A DNA stretch of 6,611 bases from Cryomorphaceae bacterium (GTDB lineage: Bacteria > Bacteroidota > Bacteroidia > Flavobacteriales > Schleiferiaceae), in contig JACESW010000076.1 of the NCBI GenBank assembly GCA_013911625.1, forward strand, positions 1 to 6,611, written 5' to 3'. Of the stretch, positions 1 through 6,611 are shown piece after piece. The position numbers and the translations under genes were made by a program. Each line of letters begins with the position of its first letter. Position 1 is the first letter of the stretch. Under the pieces are notes generated by a model that worked only from the letters and a program-made list of their open reading frames with translations, was not told the origin of the DNA and did not search any database.

Positions 1-1
1 C

Positions 2-457
2 CTCGTTATCTTGCTTTTTACGGCGTTTCTTGTTGCCAAAGGTATATGGAAAGGCTTTGTAAAAGAAATCGCTGGAATCATTGCTGTATTGCTCGCCGTG
101 ATTGTTTCTTTTCTTTACCACGAGCCAGCAACGGCTTATTTCGGCAGCAGGTTTGAGTTCGACTACCTACCTGTGGTGACCTATGTTATTTTATTTGTGG
201 CCGTCTACGCCGCGGTCATGCTTTTGGGCAACCTCATCGACAAGATACTGCGTTCTATTTTCCTTGGCGGAATAAACCGAATTCTCGGGGGGGTCTTTGG
301 CGCTGTTAAATCCGCGCTGTGGCTAACCATTTTGACCTACGCATATTCTACCGCTAAAAACGGGGTTGGGTTCCAGCACCCAGAATGGATCCTGGACTCC
401 CAATACTTTCCGTTTCTCGTAGACTTTAGTGAAATTCTCTCGGGTTATTTAGCTTAA
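2..457 (+). CDS. CvpA family inner-membrane protein (5'-truncated by window edge)
   Basis: The visible part encodes about 151 residues of a small polytopic membrane protein and ends at TAA 455-457. Hydrophobic stretches read as roughly four membrane segments: the first runs in from the window edge, then IIAVLLAVIVSFLY, VVTYVILFVAVYAAVML and ALWLTILTYAY. The WKGFVKEIAG stretch after the first segment and the NRILGGVFGAVKSAL stretch before the last are the conserved landmarks of the CvpA family (Pfam Colicin_V). The family is named after an E. coli protein needed for colicin V production, but its general biochemical role is poorly defined. A TTG at base 11 could be read as a start, but the frame is open to base 2 and relatives begin some residues before this point, so the true start is probably only a few codons off the left edge. 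The stop lies inside the 3' end of convergent pgk. Family assignment is firm; function is unknown. Confidence 0.88.
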   Translation, partial: LVILLFTAFLVAKGIWKGFVKEIAGIIAVLLAVIVSFLYHEPATAYFGSRFEFDYLPVVTYVILFVAVYAAVMLLGNLIDKILRSIFLGGINRILGGVFGAVKSALWLTILTYAYSTAKNGVGFQHPEWILDSQYFPFLVDFSEILSGYLA

Positions 458-1630
458 CGCCGCAACACCTGGAAGCTCTTTGCCTTCCAAGAATTCTAGC
501 ATCGCTCCACCACCGGTTGAGATGTAGCTCACTTTGTCCGCAAAACCAAACTTGTTAATAGCGGCAACACTATCACCACCGCCAATCAATGAGAATGCTC
601 CGTCCGCAGTGCTTTTCGCAATTGCCTCAGCAACGCGCTTTGTTCCACCAGCATAGTTCTCAAATTCGAATACGCCCATAGGACCATTCCAAATAATCGT
701 CTTAGCGTCGGCCAATACTTCCTCAACTTTGGTGATACTTTCTGGACCGTTATCCAGACCCATATATCCTTCTGGGATTTCACCAATTGGACACACACGC
801 TCCGCAGGAGTGTCTGCAAAATCTTTAGTAATCAGTGTGTCTGTTGGAATCATCAGATTACAACCGAACTCCCTCGCCTTCACAATAAGTTCGTTAGCCA
901 AATCCAGCTTATCATCTTCCACTAGTGAAGTGCCTACAGAACCGCCCATAGCCTTAACGAATGTGAAGCCCATACCACCGCCAATTACAACGGTGCCTAC
1001 GTTCTCTACCATGTTGGTAATTACGCCAATTTTTGAGCTCACCTTAGCGCCTCCAATGATGGCAACCGTTGATGCTTTGTCGCTTCCAAGCGCCTTCGAA
1101 ATGCTCTCTACCTCGCCGTTCATTAGCGTGCCAAAGCCTTTATTGTCCTCTTCGAAGAACTCTGCAATAATTGCAGTTGATGCATGTGCGCGGTGCGCGG
1201 TACCAAAGGCGTCGTTCAAGTAAATATCTCCAAGCTCTGCCAGTGATGCGGCAAACTCTTTATCGCCTGCAGTTTCCTCGTTATAGTAACGCAAGTTTTC
1301 CAGCAATACAATCTCGCCGTTTGATGCTGCTGCGATAGCTTCGGCAGCTTTGTCGCCGATACAATCGTCAGCGAAGTGAACCTTAGTACCCGTCAAAGCC
1401 CCAACCTCATCAACCAAGGAAGCCAACGTGAGCTTTGCCACACGCTCTCCCTTTGGACGGCCCAGATGGCTCATCAATACCGCTTTACCTCCACCTTCAA
1501 CAACTTTCGTAATTGTTGGTAGTGCTGCTTTAATGCGAGTGTTATCCGTGATATTTAAATTTTCGTCTTGTGGAACATTGAAATCCACACGAATGAGTAC
1601 ATTCTTTCCTGAGAAGTCGAAGCTTTTCAT
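449..1630 (-). CDS. pgk: Phosphoglycerate kinase
   Basis: Cytosolic glycolytic enzyme that transfers phosphate between 1,3-bisphosphoglycerate and ADP to give 3-phosphoglycerate and ATP, and works in reverse in gluconeogenesis. The 393-residue product has normal bacterial length. Landmarks in order: VDFNVP (15-20) and HLGRPKG (55-61) of the phosphoglycerate-binding N-domain; FGTAHRAHAST (142-152), containing the conserved substrate-binding RAH; GGAKVSSKI (193-201) at the start of the nucleotide domain; NGPMGVFE (315-322); GGGDS (350-354), the nucleotide phosphate loop; and TGGGAMLEF (372-380). The ATG at 1628-1630 is chosen because the protein then begins MKSFDFSGKNVLIR, as in relatives. The frame stays open to 1735, but that extension has no family counterpart and runs into holB. 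There is no clear Shine-Dalgarno; the leader is A/T-rich. The gene is divergent from holB with a 57-bp spacer and overlaps the CvpA-family gene tail to tail by 9 bp. All key residues that I can identify are present. Confidence 0.98.
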   Translation of the reverse strand: MKSFDFSGKNVLIRVDFNVPQDENLNITDNTRIKAALPTITKVVEGGGKAVLMSHLGRPKGERVAKLTLASLVDEVGALTGTKVHFADDCIGDKAAEAIAAASNGEIVLLENLRYYNEETAGDKEFAASLAELGDIYLNDAFGTAHRAHASTAIIAEFFEEDNKGFGTLMNGEVESISKALGSDKASTVAIIGGAKVSSKIGVITNMVENVGTVVIGGGMGFTFVKAMGGSVGTSLVEDDKLDLANELIVKAREFGCNLMIPTDTLITKDFADTPAERVCPIGEIPEGYMGLDNGPESITKVEEVLADAKTIIWNGPMGVFEFENYAGGTKRVAEAIAKSTADGAFSLIGGGDSVAAINKFGFADKVSYISTGGGAMLEFLEGKELPGVAALS

Positions 1631-1631
1631 A

Positions 1632-1639
1632 TATTTTTG
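1632..1639 (+). promoter_or_regulatory. Possible Bacteroidota -7 promoter box for holB
   Basis: TATTTTTG fits the Bacteroidota sigma-A -7 consensus TAnnTTTG exactly and lies in the 57-bp divergent spacer, about 50 bp upstream of the holB ATG. Transcription would start near 1646 and leave a leader of about 40 nt. No TTG is found at the expected -33 distance, so this is only half a promoter. The stretch is also simply A/T-rich, so chance is a real alternative. I found no exact equivalent on the minus strand for pgk. Confidence 0.35.
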
Positions 1640-1687
1640 AGTGTTGAATTGGTCGGCTAATTTAAGCGAAATTCTACGGTAACATCC

Positions 1688-2776
1688 ATGGTTAGAACAT
1701 ATAACAATAACAGCCTGCTCGAGCAGATTAAACACGCTACCTCAACAGGGAAGCTGCACCACGCCAACCTGATTTCCAGCGGGCAAGGGGAGGACGGGCT
1801 TCCTTTAGCGTTGGAGCTCTCAAAGCTGCTGTTGTGTGAGCAAGAAACCGGGTGTGGATCATGTCGAGGCTGTACCCGTGTTACAAAACTTGAGCATCCC
1901 GATCTGAATTTGACCTTTCCGATTGTCTCGGGCGGCACTACTGGCACTTCGGATGATTTTTTGATCCAATTCCGCGAAGCCTTCATCCAAAATCCTTTTC
2001 TCGATCCAAACAGCTGGCAACAAACCATTGCCACTAAAAACCAACAACTTCAAATTCCAGTAAAGGAAATTCAGAACCTGCAACACAAGCTAAGTCTTAC
2101 AGCGGCTGAGGGAAAAAATAGAGTATTGCTATTGTGGATGCCTGAAGCGATCAAAGTAAGCGCTTCAAATAAGCTATTGAAACTTATTGAGGAACCCTTA
2201 GACAACACCTACATCATCCTTGTCACCCATAATAAAGGAAGATTACTGCCTACCATTCTCTCGCGTTGCGCACCGTGGCACTGTAAACCATTAACAGAAG
2301 ACGCGTTCGAGCAGCACTTTAGTGGAGAGGCTGAGAACCTAAAGGCACTTTTAAATATGGTGTTCGCGCCAAACCTTGGTGCGGCGATAACGGCGAAAAA
2401 TGATCCGAATACCACCCAAATAGAGCTGTTCGCCAACTGGATGCGCACCTGCTACAAGGGTGCGCCTGTAGAGATAACGGGAATTGTGAATGAATTAGCG
2501 GCACTTCCTAAAGAAGCTGTTAAAACATTGATTACTAGATCAATGCACTTCCTTGAACGTGGCTATTACCACAATGTTCAAGCCACACATTCTTCAGCGA
2601 CCGACCTTGGTGCAATCAACGTTCAAAAGCTCAGTACTGCTGTTGTACCTGCAGGGGCGCAATTAATTACCAAAACACTTGGGTCTTGCCTAAGAGATTT
2701 GGAGCGAAACATTCATTTGAAAACGTCGCTCACAAATGCAAGTTACCAGCTGCACCGCGCGTTTAGGGGACAATAG
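1688..2776 (+). CDS. holB: DNA polymerase III subunit delta' (clamp loader)
   Basis: Delta' is the structural AAA+ subunit of the clamp-loader complex, which with DnaX and delta (HolA) opens the beta clamp and places it on primed DNA. The product has 362 residues. The N-terminal AAA+ fold is recognisable: KLHHANLISSGQG (22-34) sits where the Walker A loop would be but lacks the GKT/S signature, as expected because delta' does not hydrolyse ATP. Four cysteines (50, 56, 59, 62) form the DnaX/delta' zinc module, followed by the family's HPDLN (70-74). SASNKLLKLIEEP (158-170) and the SRC motif (192-194), which supplies the arginine finger to the neighbouring subunit, are diagnostic. The C-terminal collar domain is diverged. 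ATG 1688 is the first start after an in-frame TAA at 1658, so the start is secure. The TAG at 2774-2776 is one base from the end of the convergent methyltransferase gene. DnaX itself is excluded by the degenerate P-loop and the length. Confidence 0.93.
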   Translation: MVRTYNNNSLLEQIKHATSTGKLHHANLISSGQGEDGLPLALELSKLLLCEQETGCGSCRGCTRVTKLEHPDLNLTFPIVSGGTTGTSDDFLIQFREAFIQNPFLDPNSWQQTIATKNQQLQIPVKEIQNLQHKLSLTAAEGKNRVLLLWMPEAIKVSASNKLLKLIEEPLDNTYIILVTHNKGRLLPTILSRCAPWHCKPLTEDAFEQHFSGEAENLKALLNMVFAPNLGAAITAKNDPNTTQIELFANWMRTCYKGAPVEITGIVNELAALPKEAVKTLITRSMHFLERGYYHNVQATHSSATDLGAINVQKLSTAVVPAGAQLITKTLGSCLRDLERNIHLKTSLTNASYQLHRAFRGQ

Positions 2777-2777
2777 A

Positions 2778-3662
2778 TTAGCCTAGTTTAAAGACGTAGA
2801 TCTTTGAACTTGTATTTGTTTTTCCCGCTTTTAAATTGCTCACAAAACCGCGAACCACCGCTTTAGCCCAATGACCCAAAGTCTTGCTTTCTCCACCGCT
2901 CTTGTATTGCTCTGAAAGCAAAGAGATATAGTAGCTGTCCATATTCATTGGGATGACTTTTTGCAAGTCAAAACCATGGTTGCCTAGTAGCCTGGAAACA
3001 CTCTTCTCTGTAAAATGATGTACGTGAATAGGCACGTCCCAAGCCGCCCAATGTTTGCCATAATGTTCGGCGTCATGACTCTCGGGGTTCGGTACTGCAA
3101 TAATGAGGTGGCCACCAGGAAGTAATCTTTCTTTAAAACTTGAGAGTAATCCATTTAAATCATAGATGTGCTCCAAGACGTGCCACATTGTAATAACCTC
3201 AACCCCTTTTTCTACACCCTTAATGGAGGCGCTTACCGAACTGTAAGACTGAGCAGCAGCACGAGCATTATCATTGATTTCTACACCTACCGCATTTTTC
3301 CCGCTTTGTACCAATGTTTGTAAGAATTGGCCTGTACCACAACCGTAATCTAAAACGGCTCCTTGACCGCTATATACAGCATTTACATACGAGAGTTTTC
3401 TTCTCAAATTAACGCCGCGAAGCACCTGATATACTTGTCCAAAAAGACTCTTGTTCTCGTTCGTGTGGCTTATATAATTTGGATTATCGTAATAAGGTCC
3501 AATTTCAGCTTCAACTACCCTGGGGCTAGTAAACAGGTGTGAACATTCTGTACATCTCTGAACTGTGAATGCCTCCTTACTCGTAGAATAATCTACAGTT
3601 TCTACTGCTTTTTCAAACGACGTTGCCTCACATACAGGACAATGTTTCAACTCTTCTCTCAT
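2778..3662 (-). CDS. Class I SAM-dependent methyltransferase with N-terminal zinc ribbon, substrate unknown
   Basis: The 294-residue product is probably soluble. It opens with two CxxC pairs (Cys8/11 and Cys37/40) about 25 residues apart, a likely zinc ribbon. A Rossmann methyltransferase domain follows: LDYGCGTG (104-111) is SAM motif I, Glu128 in VGVEIN is the acidic residue that usually binds the ribose, WHVLEHIYD (160-168) is the post-motif region typical of the Methyltransf_23/UbiG-like group, and LPGGHL (181-186) is motif III. The AWDVPIHVHHF segment (207-217) is also common in that group. The C-terminal 70 residues match no domain I know. ATG 3660-3662 lies 20 bases after the mnmG stop, with a purine-rich AGGCAGGACC in the spacer, so it is probably the last gene of the ybeY-mnmG operon. 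Small-molecule, sugar, lipid or RNA targets are all possible; the sequence does not decide, and the operon context only weakly hints at translation. Methyltransferase identity is firm, substrate unknown. Confidence 0.87.
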   Translation of the reverse strand: MREELKHCPVCEATSFEKAVETVDYSTSKEAFTVQRCTECSHLFTSPRVVEAEIGPYYDNPNYISHTNENKSLFGQVYQVLRGVNLRRKLSYVNAVYSGQGAVLDYGCGTGQFLQTLVQSGKNAVGVEINDNARAAAQSYSSVSASIKGVEKGVEVITMWHVLEHIYDLNGLLSSFKERLLPGGHLIIAVPNPESHDAEHYGKHWAAWDVPIHVHHFTEKSVSRLLGNHGFDLQKVIPMNMDSYYISLLSEQYKSGGESKTLGHWAKAVVRGFVSNLKAGKTNTSSKIYVFKLG

Positions 3663-3682
3663 AGCGTAATCAGGTCCTGCCT

Positions 3683-5536
3683 TTATCGACCCATGTAAAC
3701 GAGTAACACATGAATATCACTCTGGCTAATTCCACTAATGCGGCTGGCCTGTGCAATGGTCGCTGGACGAATGGCGTCTAACTTATCTCTTCCCTCAAAA
3801 CTAAGGCCTTTTACCTTGAAATAATCAAAGTTTTCTGGGATTTGCTTGTCGTTCAAACGCTTCATCTTCGCAACATTTTCTTCTTCGCGCGCAATGTATC
3901 CGCCGTATTTAATGTCTATTTCAAGCTGTTCAATAACCTCATCGGTCCACCAAGGTTCATTTGAATAATACGACTCAAAATTCCCTAGCTTGATGTTTGG
4001 ACGAGCTACTAGTTTGTTCGTCTTGGTTTTCTCTTTAGCGGGCTTTTCTTCTTGAGCGGTTAAAACCGTGTTGATTTTATCCAAAGGCAGGCTTTTGTCC
4101 AGGGCAACCTTACCCAAACCAATGAGCTCAATTTTTTCCTCAAGCAACTTCTTTCTCTGGTCGCCAGCAAGACCTATTTCATGACCTAACGAAGTCAGTC
4201 GCAGGTCAGCGTTGTCCTGTCTTAAAAGTAATCTGTATTCAGCTCGGGAGGTGAACATTCTATACGGTTCCTCGGTGCCTTTCGTAATGAGATCGTCAAT
4301 CAATACTCCGATATATGCATCGTTTCTGCCTAGAATAAAAGGCGCTTCGCCGCGTACAGCACGAACCGCGTTTACCCCGGCCATCAAGCCTTGACAAGCT
4401 GCTTCTTCATATCCCGTTGTACCGTTAATCTGACCCGCGAAGTACAAGCCGCTTACTAGCTTCGTTTCCAGTGTGTGCTTCAACTGCGTAGGAGGGAAGT
4501 AATCGTATTCAATAGCATAGCCTGGGCGGAAGAACTTCGCCTTTTCAAAGCCTCTTACTTTATGCAACGCTTCGTACTGTACCTCTACCGGCAAGCTTGT
4601 TGAGAAGCCGTTCACATAAACCTCTACAGTGTTCCAGCCCTCAGGTTCAACAAAGATTTGATGAGAGTTTTTCTCGGCAAATCGGTCGATTTTATCCTCA
4701 ATAGAAGGACAATACCTTGGGCCCGTGCCTCGAATAGCCCCATTAAAGAGGGGAGAACGATCAAACCCTTTTTTCAAGGTATCGTGTACTTCTTGTGAAG
4801 TGTGGGTAATCCAACAACTCCTTTGCTTCTCTAGTTTTGACTGGCCCAAGAAACTGAATTGCCCAGGGTCTTCGTCGCCCGGCTGTTCTTCCATGAGATT
4901 AAAATCGATGGTTCTACCGTCTATTCTCGGTGGTGTACCCGTCTTCATTCTACCCGCTTCAAAGCCTAATTGAATAAGCTCTTCAGTAATGCCAATGCTT
5001 GCTCTTTCGCCGGCTCTACCACCACCAAAATTTTGGTCTCCTACATGGATTAAACCGTTCATAAATGTACCGCTAGTAAGAACTACGGTATGTGCCTCGA
5101 AAGTCATTCCTAAAGCAGTTTTTACCCCGTGAACGGTACCGTCAGAAACCAGCATTCCAGTAACCATGTCTTGGAACATGCTCAAACCTTCAGTTTCTTC
5201 AAGCAGGTCTCTCCAATACTGTGCAAAGAGCATTCGGTCGCTTTGAACACGAGGACTCCACATGGCAGGTCCTTTGCTTCTGTTCAGCATTCTAAACTGA
5301 ATCATACTCTTGTCTGTAATTGTGCCTGAACCACCTCCTAAAGCGTCTATCTCCCTGACTATCTGTCCTTTAGCTACTCCGCCCATCGCTGGATTACAGC
5401 TCATTTGGCCAATGGTCTGCATGTTCATCGTTATCAGTAGCACTTTAGCACCCATCTTAGCAGCACAGTAACTAGCCTCACAGCCAGCATGACCGCCACC
5501 GACAACAATTACATCATATTTTTCATCTAGAACCAT
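3683..5536 (-). CDS. mnmG: tRNA uridine-5-carboxymethylaminomethyl(34) synthesis enzyme MnmG (GidA)
   Basis: FAD-dependent partner of the GTPase MnmE. The complex uses methylene-tetrahydrofolate, NADH and glycine or ammonium to install the (carboxymethyl)aminomethyl group on wobble U34 of certain tRNAs, which aids decoding of purine-ending codons. The product has 617 residues, normal for the family. Landmarks: the dinucleotide-binding [11 protein letters not shown] (11-21); conserved Cys47 in [16 protein letters not shown] (89-96), a Bacteroidota-type variant; signature 1 [10 protein letters not shown] (272-281) with conserved Cys276; signature 2 [16 protein letters not shown] (368-383), where Cys381 replaces the more usual Ala; and the C-terminal helical MnmE/tRNA-binding region, which ends in a [15 protein letters not shown] motif (598-608). 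A short lysine/glutamate-rich linker, [12 protein letters not shown] (497-508), precedes the conserved LVARP segment. ATG 5534-5536 starts one base after the ybeY stop, so translation is probably coupled. No truncation or frameshift is seen. Confidence 0.98.
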   Translation of the reverse strand: MVLDEKYDVIVVGGGHAGCEASYCAAKMGAKVLLITMNMQTIGQMSCNPAMGGVAKGQIVREIDALGGGSGTITDKSMIQFRMLNRSKGPAMWSPRVQSDRMLFAQYWRDLLEETEGLSMFQDMVTGMLVSDGTVHGVKTALGMTFEAHTVVLTSGTFMNGLIHVGDQNFGGGRAGERASIGITEELIQLGFEAGRMKTGTPPRIDGRTIDFNLMEEQPGDEDPGQFSFLGQSKLEKQRSCWITHTSQEVHDTLKKGFDRSPLFNGAIRGTGPRYCPSIEDKIDRFAEKNSHQIFVEPEGWNTVEVYVNGFSTSLPVEVQYEALHKVRGFEKAKFFRPGYAIEYDYFPPTQLKHTLETKLVSGLYFAGQINGTTGYEEAACQGLMAGVNAVRAVRGEAPFILGRNDAYIGVLIDDLITKGTEEPYRMFTSRAEYRLLLRQDNADLRLTSLGHEIGLAGDQRKKLLEEKIELIGLGKVALDKSLPLDKINTVLTAQEEKPAKEKTKTNKLVARPNIKLGNFESYYSNEPWWTDEVIEQLEIDIKYGGYIAREEENVAKMKRLNDKQIPENFDYFKVKGLSFEGRDKLDAIRPATIAQASRISGISQSDIHVLLVYMGR

Positions 5537-5537
5537 C

Positions 5538-5909
5538 CTACAGTCGGTCTAAAATTTCATTTTCTTTTGATCGCATTATAGCTTTCTCTTCGTCGGTTTT
5601 GTCACCAAATCCTACCAAATGAAGTATGCCGTGGGCGACAACTCTATTTCGTTCTCTCTCCAAAGGCTCATCATTCTGCTTAGCATTATCTTCTATTCTA
5701 TCCTCACTTATAAACAGCTCACCAGATATCTTGTTTCGACGCGTGTAATCAAACGTGATAATGTCTGTATAGTAATCGTGATTCAAGTGCTTTCTGTTTA
5801 CTTCTAAAAGCTCTTCATCGTTCATCCAATGAATATATATATCACCAAACCTCAGGTCTTGATATATATTTTCAAATACAGATATGATATGTGCTTCTAC
5901 AGGAATCAA
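5538..5909 (-). CDS. ybeY: Endoribonuclease YbeY (rRNA maturation / ribosome quality control), TTG start
   Basis: YbeY is a single-domain metal-dependent endoribonuclease that acts in 16S rRNA 3'-end maturation and 70S ribosome quality control. The 123-residue product contains [15 protein letters not shown] (41-55), ISGELFIS (61-68) and the metal site [11 protein letters not shown] (93-103). The metal site follows the family pattern H-x3-H-x5-H, but Asp103 occupies the third His position, and Leu42 aligns with the Arg that is functionally important in E. coli (Arg59). As I recall, both substitutions are usual in Bacteroidota YbeY, so they do not suggest decay. The only standard start is TTG 5907-5909, since an in-frame TGA lies at 5922-5924 and no ATG or GTG occurs between. 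This start follows the upstream gene's TAA by one base, with a weak purine run (AAAAAGAAG) ahead of it. The N-terminus seems some 15 residues shorter than usual and appears to lack the first beta-strand. The stop is one base before mnmG. Identity is clear; the exact start is less so. Confidence 0.92.
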   Translation of the reverse strand: MIPVEAHIISVFENIYQDLRFGDIYIHWMNDEELLEVNRKHLNHDYYTDIITFDYTRRNKISGELFISEDRIEDNAKQNDEPLERERNRVVAHGILHLVGFGDKTDEEKAIMRSKENEILDRL

Positions 5910-5910
5910 C

Positions 5911-6611
5911 TTACTTCTTTTTCAACACCGGCAAAGGTAAGTCGCTTACGGTATTGTTTGAGGGTTTAATAATAATCTCTGTCCCAGTCTCAGAACTAGA
6001 CTCGTCCCCAGTATTAGCCTTGCGGTCCTGTCCTTGTTCTTCCTTTTGAAATTCTGAATCAAAACTTTCCCATAATCTATTTTCGAACTCACTTTGACTT
6101 TCGTTCTCATTCGGTGTCCCAAATAGAAGTTGTCTTTTTAATTCTTCCAGTTTTTGAGATTGTAAACCATCACCTAATTCTTTTAACCCATTTAACTTAT
6201 TGTCTATTTCTTTGAGGAGTTCCTTGGTGCCTTTTCCTTGTTCGCCTGGTGTTTTACCCTCTTCCGCCGGCTTTCTAGAAACGCCTTTTTTGCCTGGTTT
6301 TTTACCCTGACTCTTGCCGGATTCTGAGCCTTTCTTCTGTGAAGGTTTGTTTCCTTTATTACCCTTACTGGGTTTACCTGTTTGACCTGGTCGGCCTTTC
6401 TTGCATTCCTTTTTAGAACTGGCTAAAGATTGTTTTTCGCTCTGTAGTATGTCGTAAAGAACGGCGTTTAGATCGTTTAATGCAGTAACCATATAAGCGG
6501 TTTTAACTTCAATATTTTTAGCAAGTAAAAGCGCCGACTCTAATTCTTTTACCGCATTAGTAATAGATATAGAAACGTCATTTAATACCCTACCCAGCAT
6601 AGGATCAGTAA
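5911..6611 (-). CDS. C-terminal part of a DUF4175-like protein (5' end beyond the window)
   Basis: The frame is open through the right edge (codons before the ATG at 6598-6600 read T-D-P), so this is the 3' end of a longer gene and that ATG is an internal methionine. Numbering from it, residues 1-60 are amphipathic helices with a LNDLNAVLYDIL segment. Residues 63-126 form a low-complexity linker rich in Lys, Gly, Pro and Ser (19 Lys and 2 Arg against 5 Glu), residues 126-160 form a second charged helical segment, and the acidic tail with ENRLWESF (174-181) ends in DLPLPVLKKK. No membrane segment is visible here. The layout (helix, Gly/Lys/Pro-rich spacer, helix, then a short segment rich in Glu and Arg) and the place just upstream of ybeY match my memory of the large Bacteroidota DUF4175 proteins, whose N-terminal membrane part would lie outside the window. 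Function is unknown. It ends one base before the ybeY TTG. The family call is inference from layout and context, not from a strong motif. Confidence 0.7.
   Translation of the reverse strand, partial: TDPMLGRVLNDVSISITNAVKELESALLLAKNIEVKTAYMVTALNDLNAVLYDILQSEKQSLASSKKECKKGRPGQTGKPSKGNKGNKPSQKKGSESGKSQGKKPGKKGVSRKPAEEGKTPGEQGKGTKELLKEIDNKLNGLKELGDGLQSQKLEELKRQLLFGTPNENESQSEFENRLWESFDSEFQKEEQGQDRKANTGDESSSETGTEIIIKPSNNTVSDLPLPVLKKK

Noticed and set aside
470..489. Hairpin TGGAAG / CTTCCA with an 8-base loop, as a terminator for the CvpA-family gene
   Set aside because: The stem is only 6 bp, lies within the pgk coding sequence and is not followed by a T-run.
729..1223. 164-codon open frame on the plus strand
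   Set aside because: It is antisense to pgk, rich in Ser/Pro/Thr as expected for a shadow frame, and has no recognisable domain.
1715..1726. Perfect 12-bp palindrome CTGCTCGAGCAG upstream of pgk as an operator
   Set aside because: One or two such palindromes are expected by chance in a window this size, and this one encodes LLEQ in holB.
1631..1735. N-terminal extension of pgk by 35 residues from an upstream ATG
   Set aside because: Phosphoglycerate kinases start at the equivalent of MKSFDFSGKN. The extension has no family similarity and overlaps the 5' end of holB.
1781..1792. Degenerate P-loop in holB read as a damaged ATPase
   Set aside because: Delta' subunits characteristically lack a working Walker A; the Cys module, KLLKLIEEP and SRC motif are intact.
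1657..2034. 125-codon open frame on the minus strand
   Set aside because: It is antisense to holB, which has clear delta' motifs; no domain or start context supports it.
5911..6600. Reading the 229-codon frame as a complete small gene starting at the ATG near 6600
   Set aside because: The frame stays open to the window edge, and the layout fits the tail of a much larger protein.

Overview
The window looks like chromosomal housekeeping DNA from a member of the Bacteroidota, most likely Flavobacteriales or a close relative. The clues are in the proteins. MnmG carries the Bacteroidota-style GPAMWSPR motif. YbeY has Asp instead of the third metal-binding His and a YLNHD-like loop (here HLNHD) in place of the usual Arg loop. 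A DUF4175-like protein tail lies directly upstream of ybeY. Shine-Dalgarno sequences are weak, and the one promoter-like element resembles the Bacteroidota -7 box TAnnTTTG. The order within the phylum is inference. There is no sign of mobile DNA, CRISPR, RNA genes or recent transfer, and coding density is close to complete.

Layout. Bases 2-457 (+) hold the 3' part of a CvpA-family membrane protein gene, cut by the window edge. It converges on and overlaps by 9 bp the glycolytic gene pgk (449-1630, -). A 57-bp divergent spacer separates pgk from holB, the DNA polymerase III delta' gene (1688-2776, +). holB ends one base from a convergent four-gene minus-strand block. In transcription order that block is the C-terminal part of a DUF4175-like protein (5911-6611, cut by the window edge), ybeY (5538-5909), mnmG (3683-5536) and a zinc-ribbon SAM-dependent methyltransferase (2778-3662). 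The spacers are 1, 1 and 20 bases, so this is almost certainly one operon whose promoter lies beyond the right edge.

How the genes fit together. ybeY (rRNA maturation endonuclease) and mnmG (tRNA wobble-uridine modification) make the operon translation-related. The methyltransferase at its end has no assignable substrate. pgk and holB are unrelated in function and share only the short divergent control region. I see no new multi-gene system here. The points worth a second look are small: the TTG start and short N-terminus of ybeY, its altered metal site, the orphan methyltransferase, the lysine-rich linker in the DUF4175-like tail, and the terminator-poor convergent gene ends.
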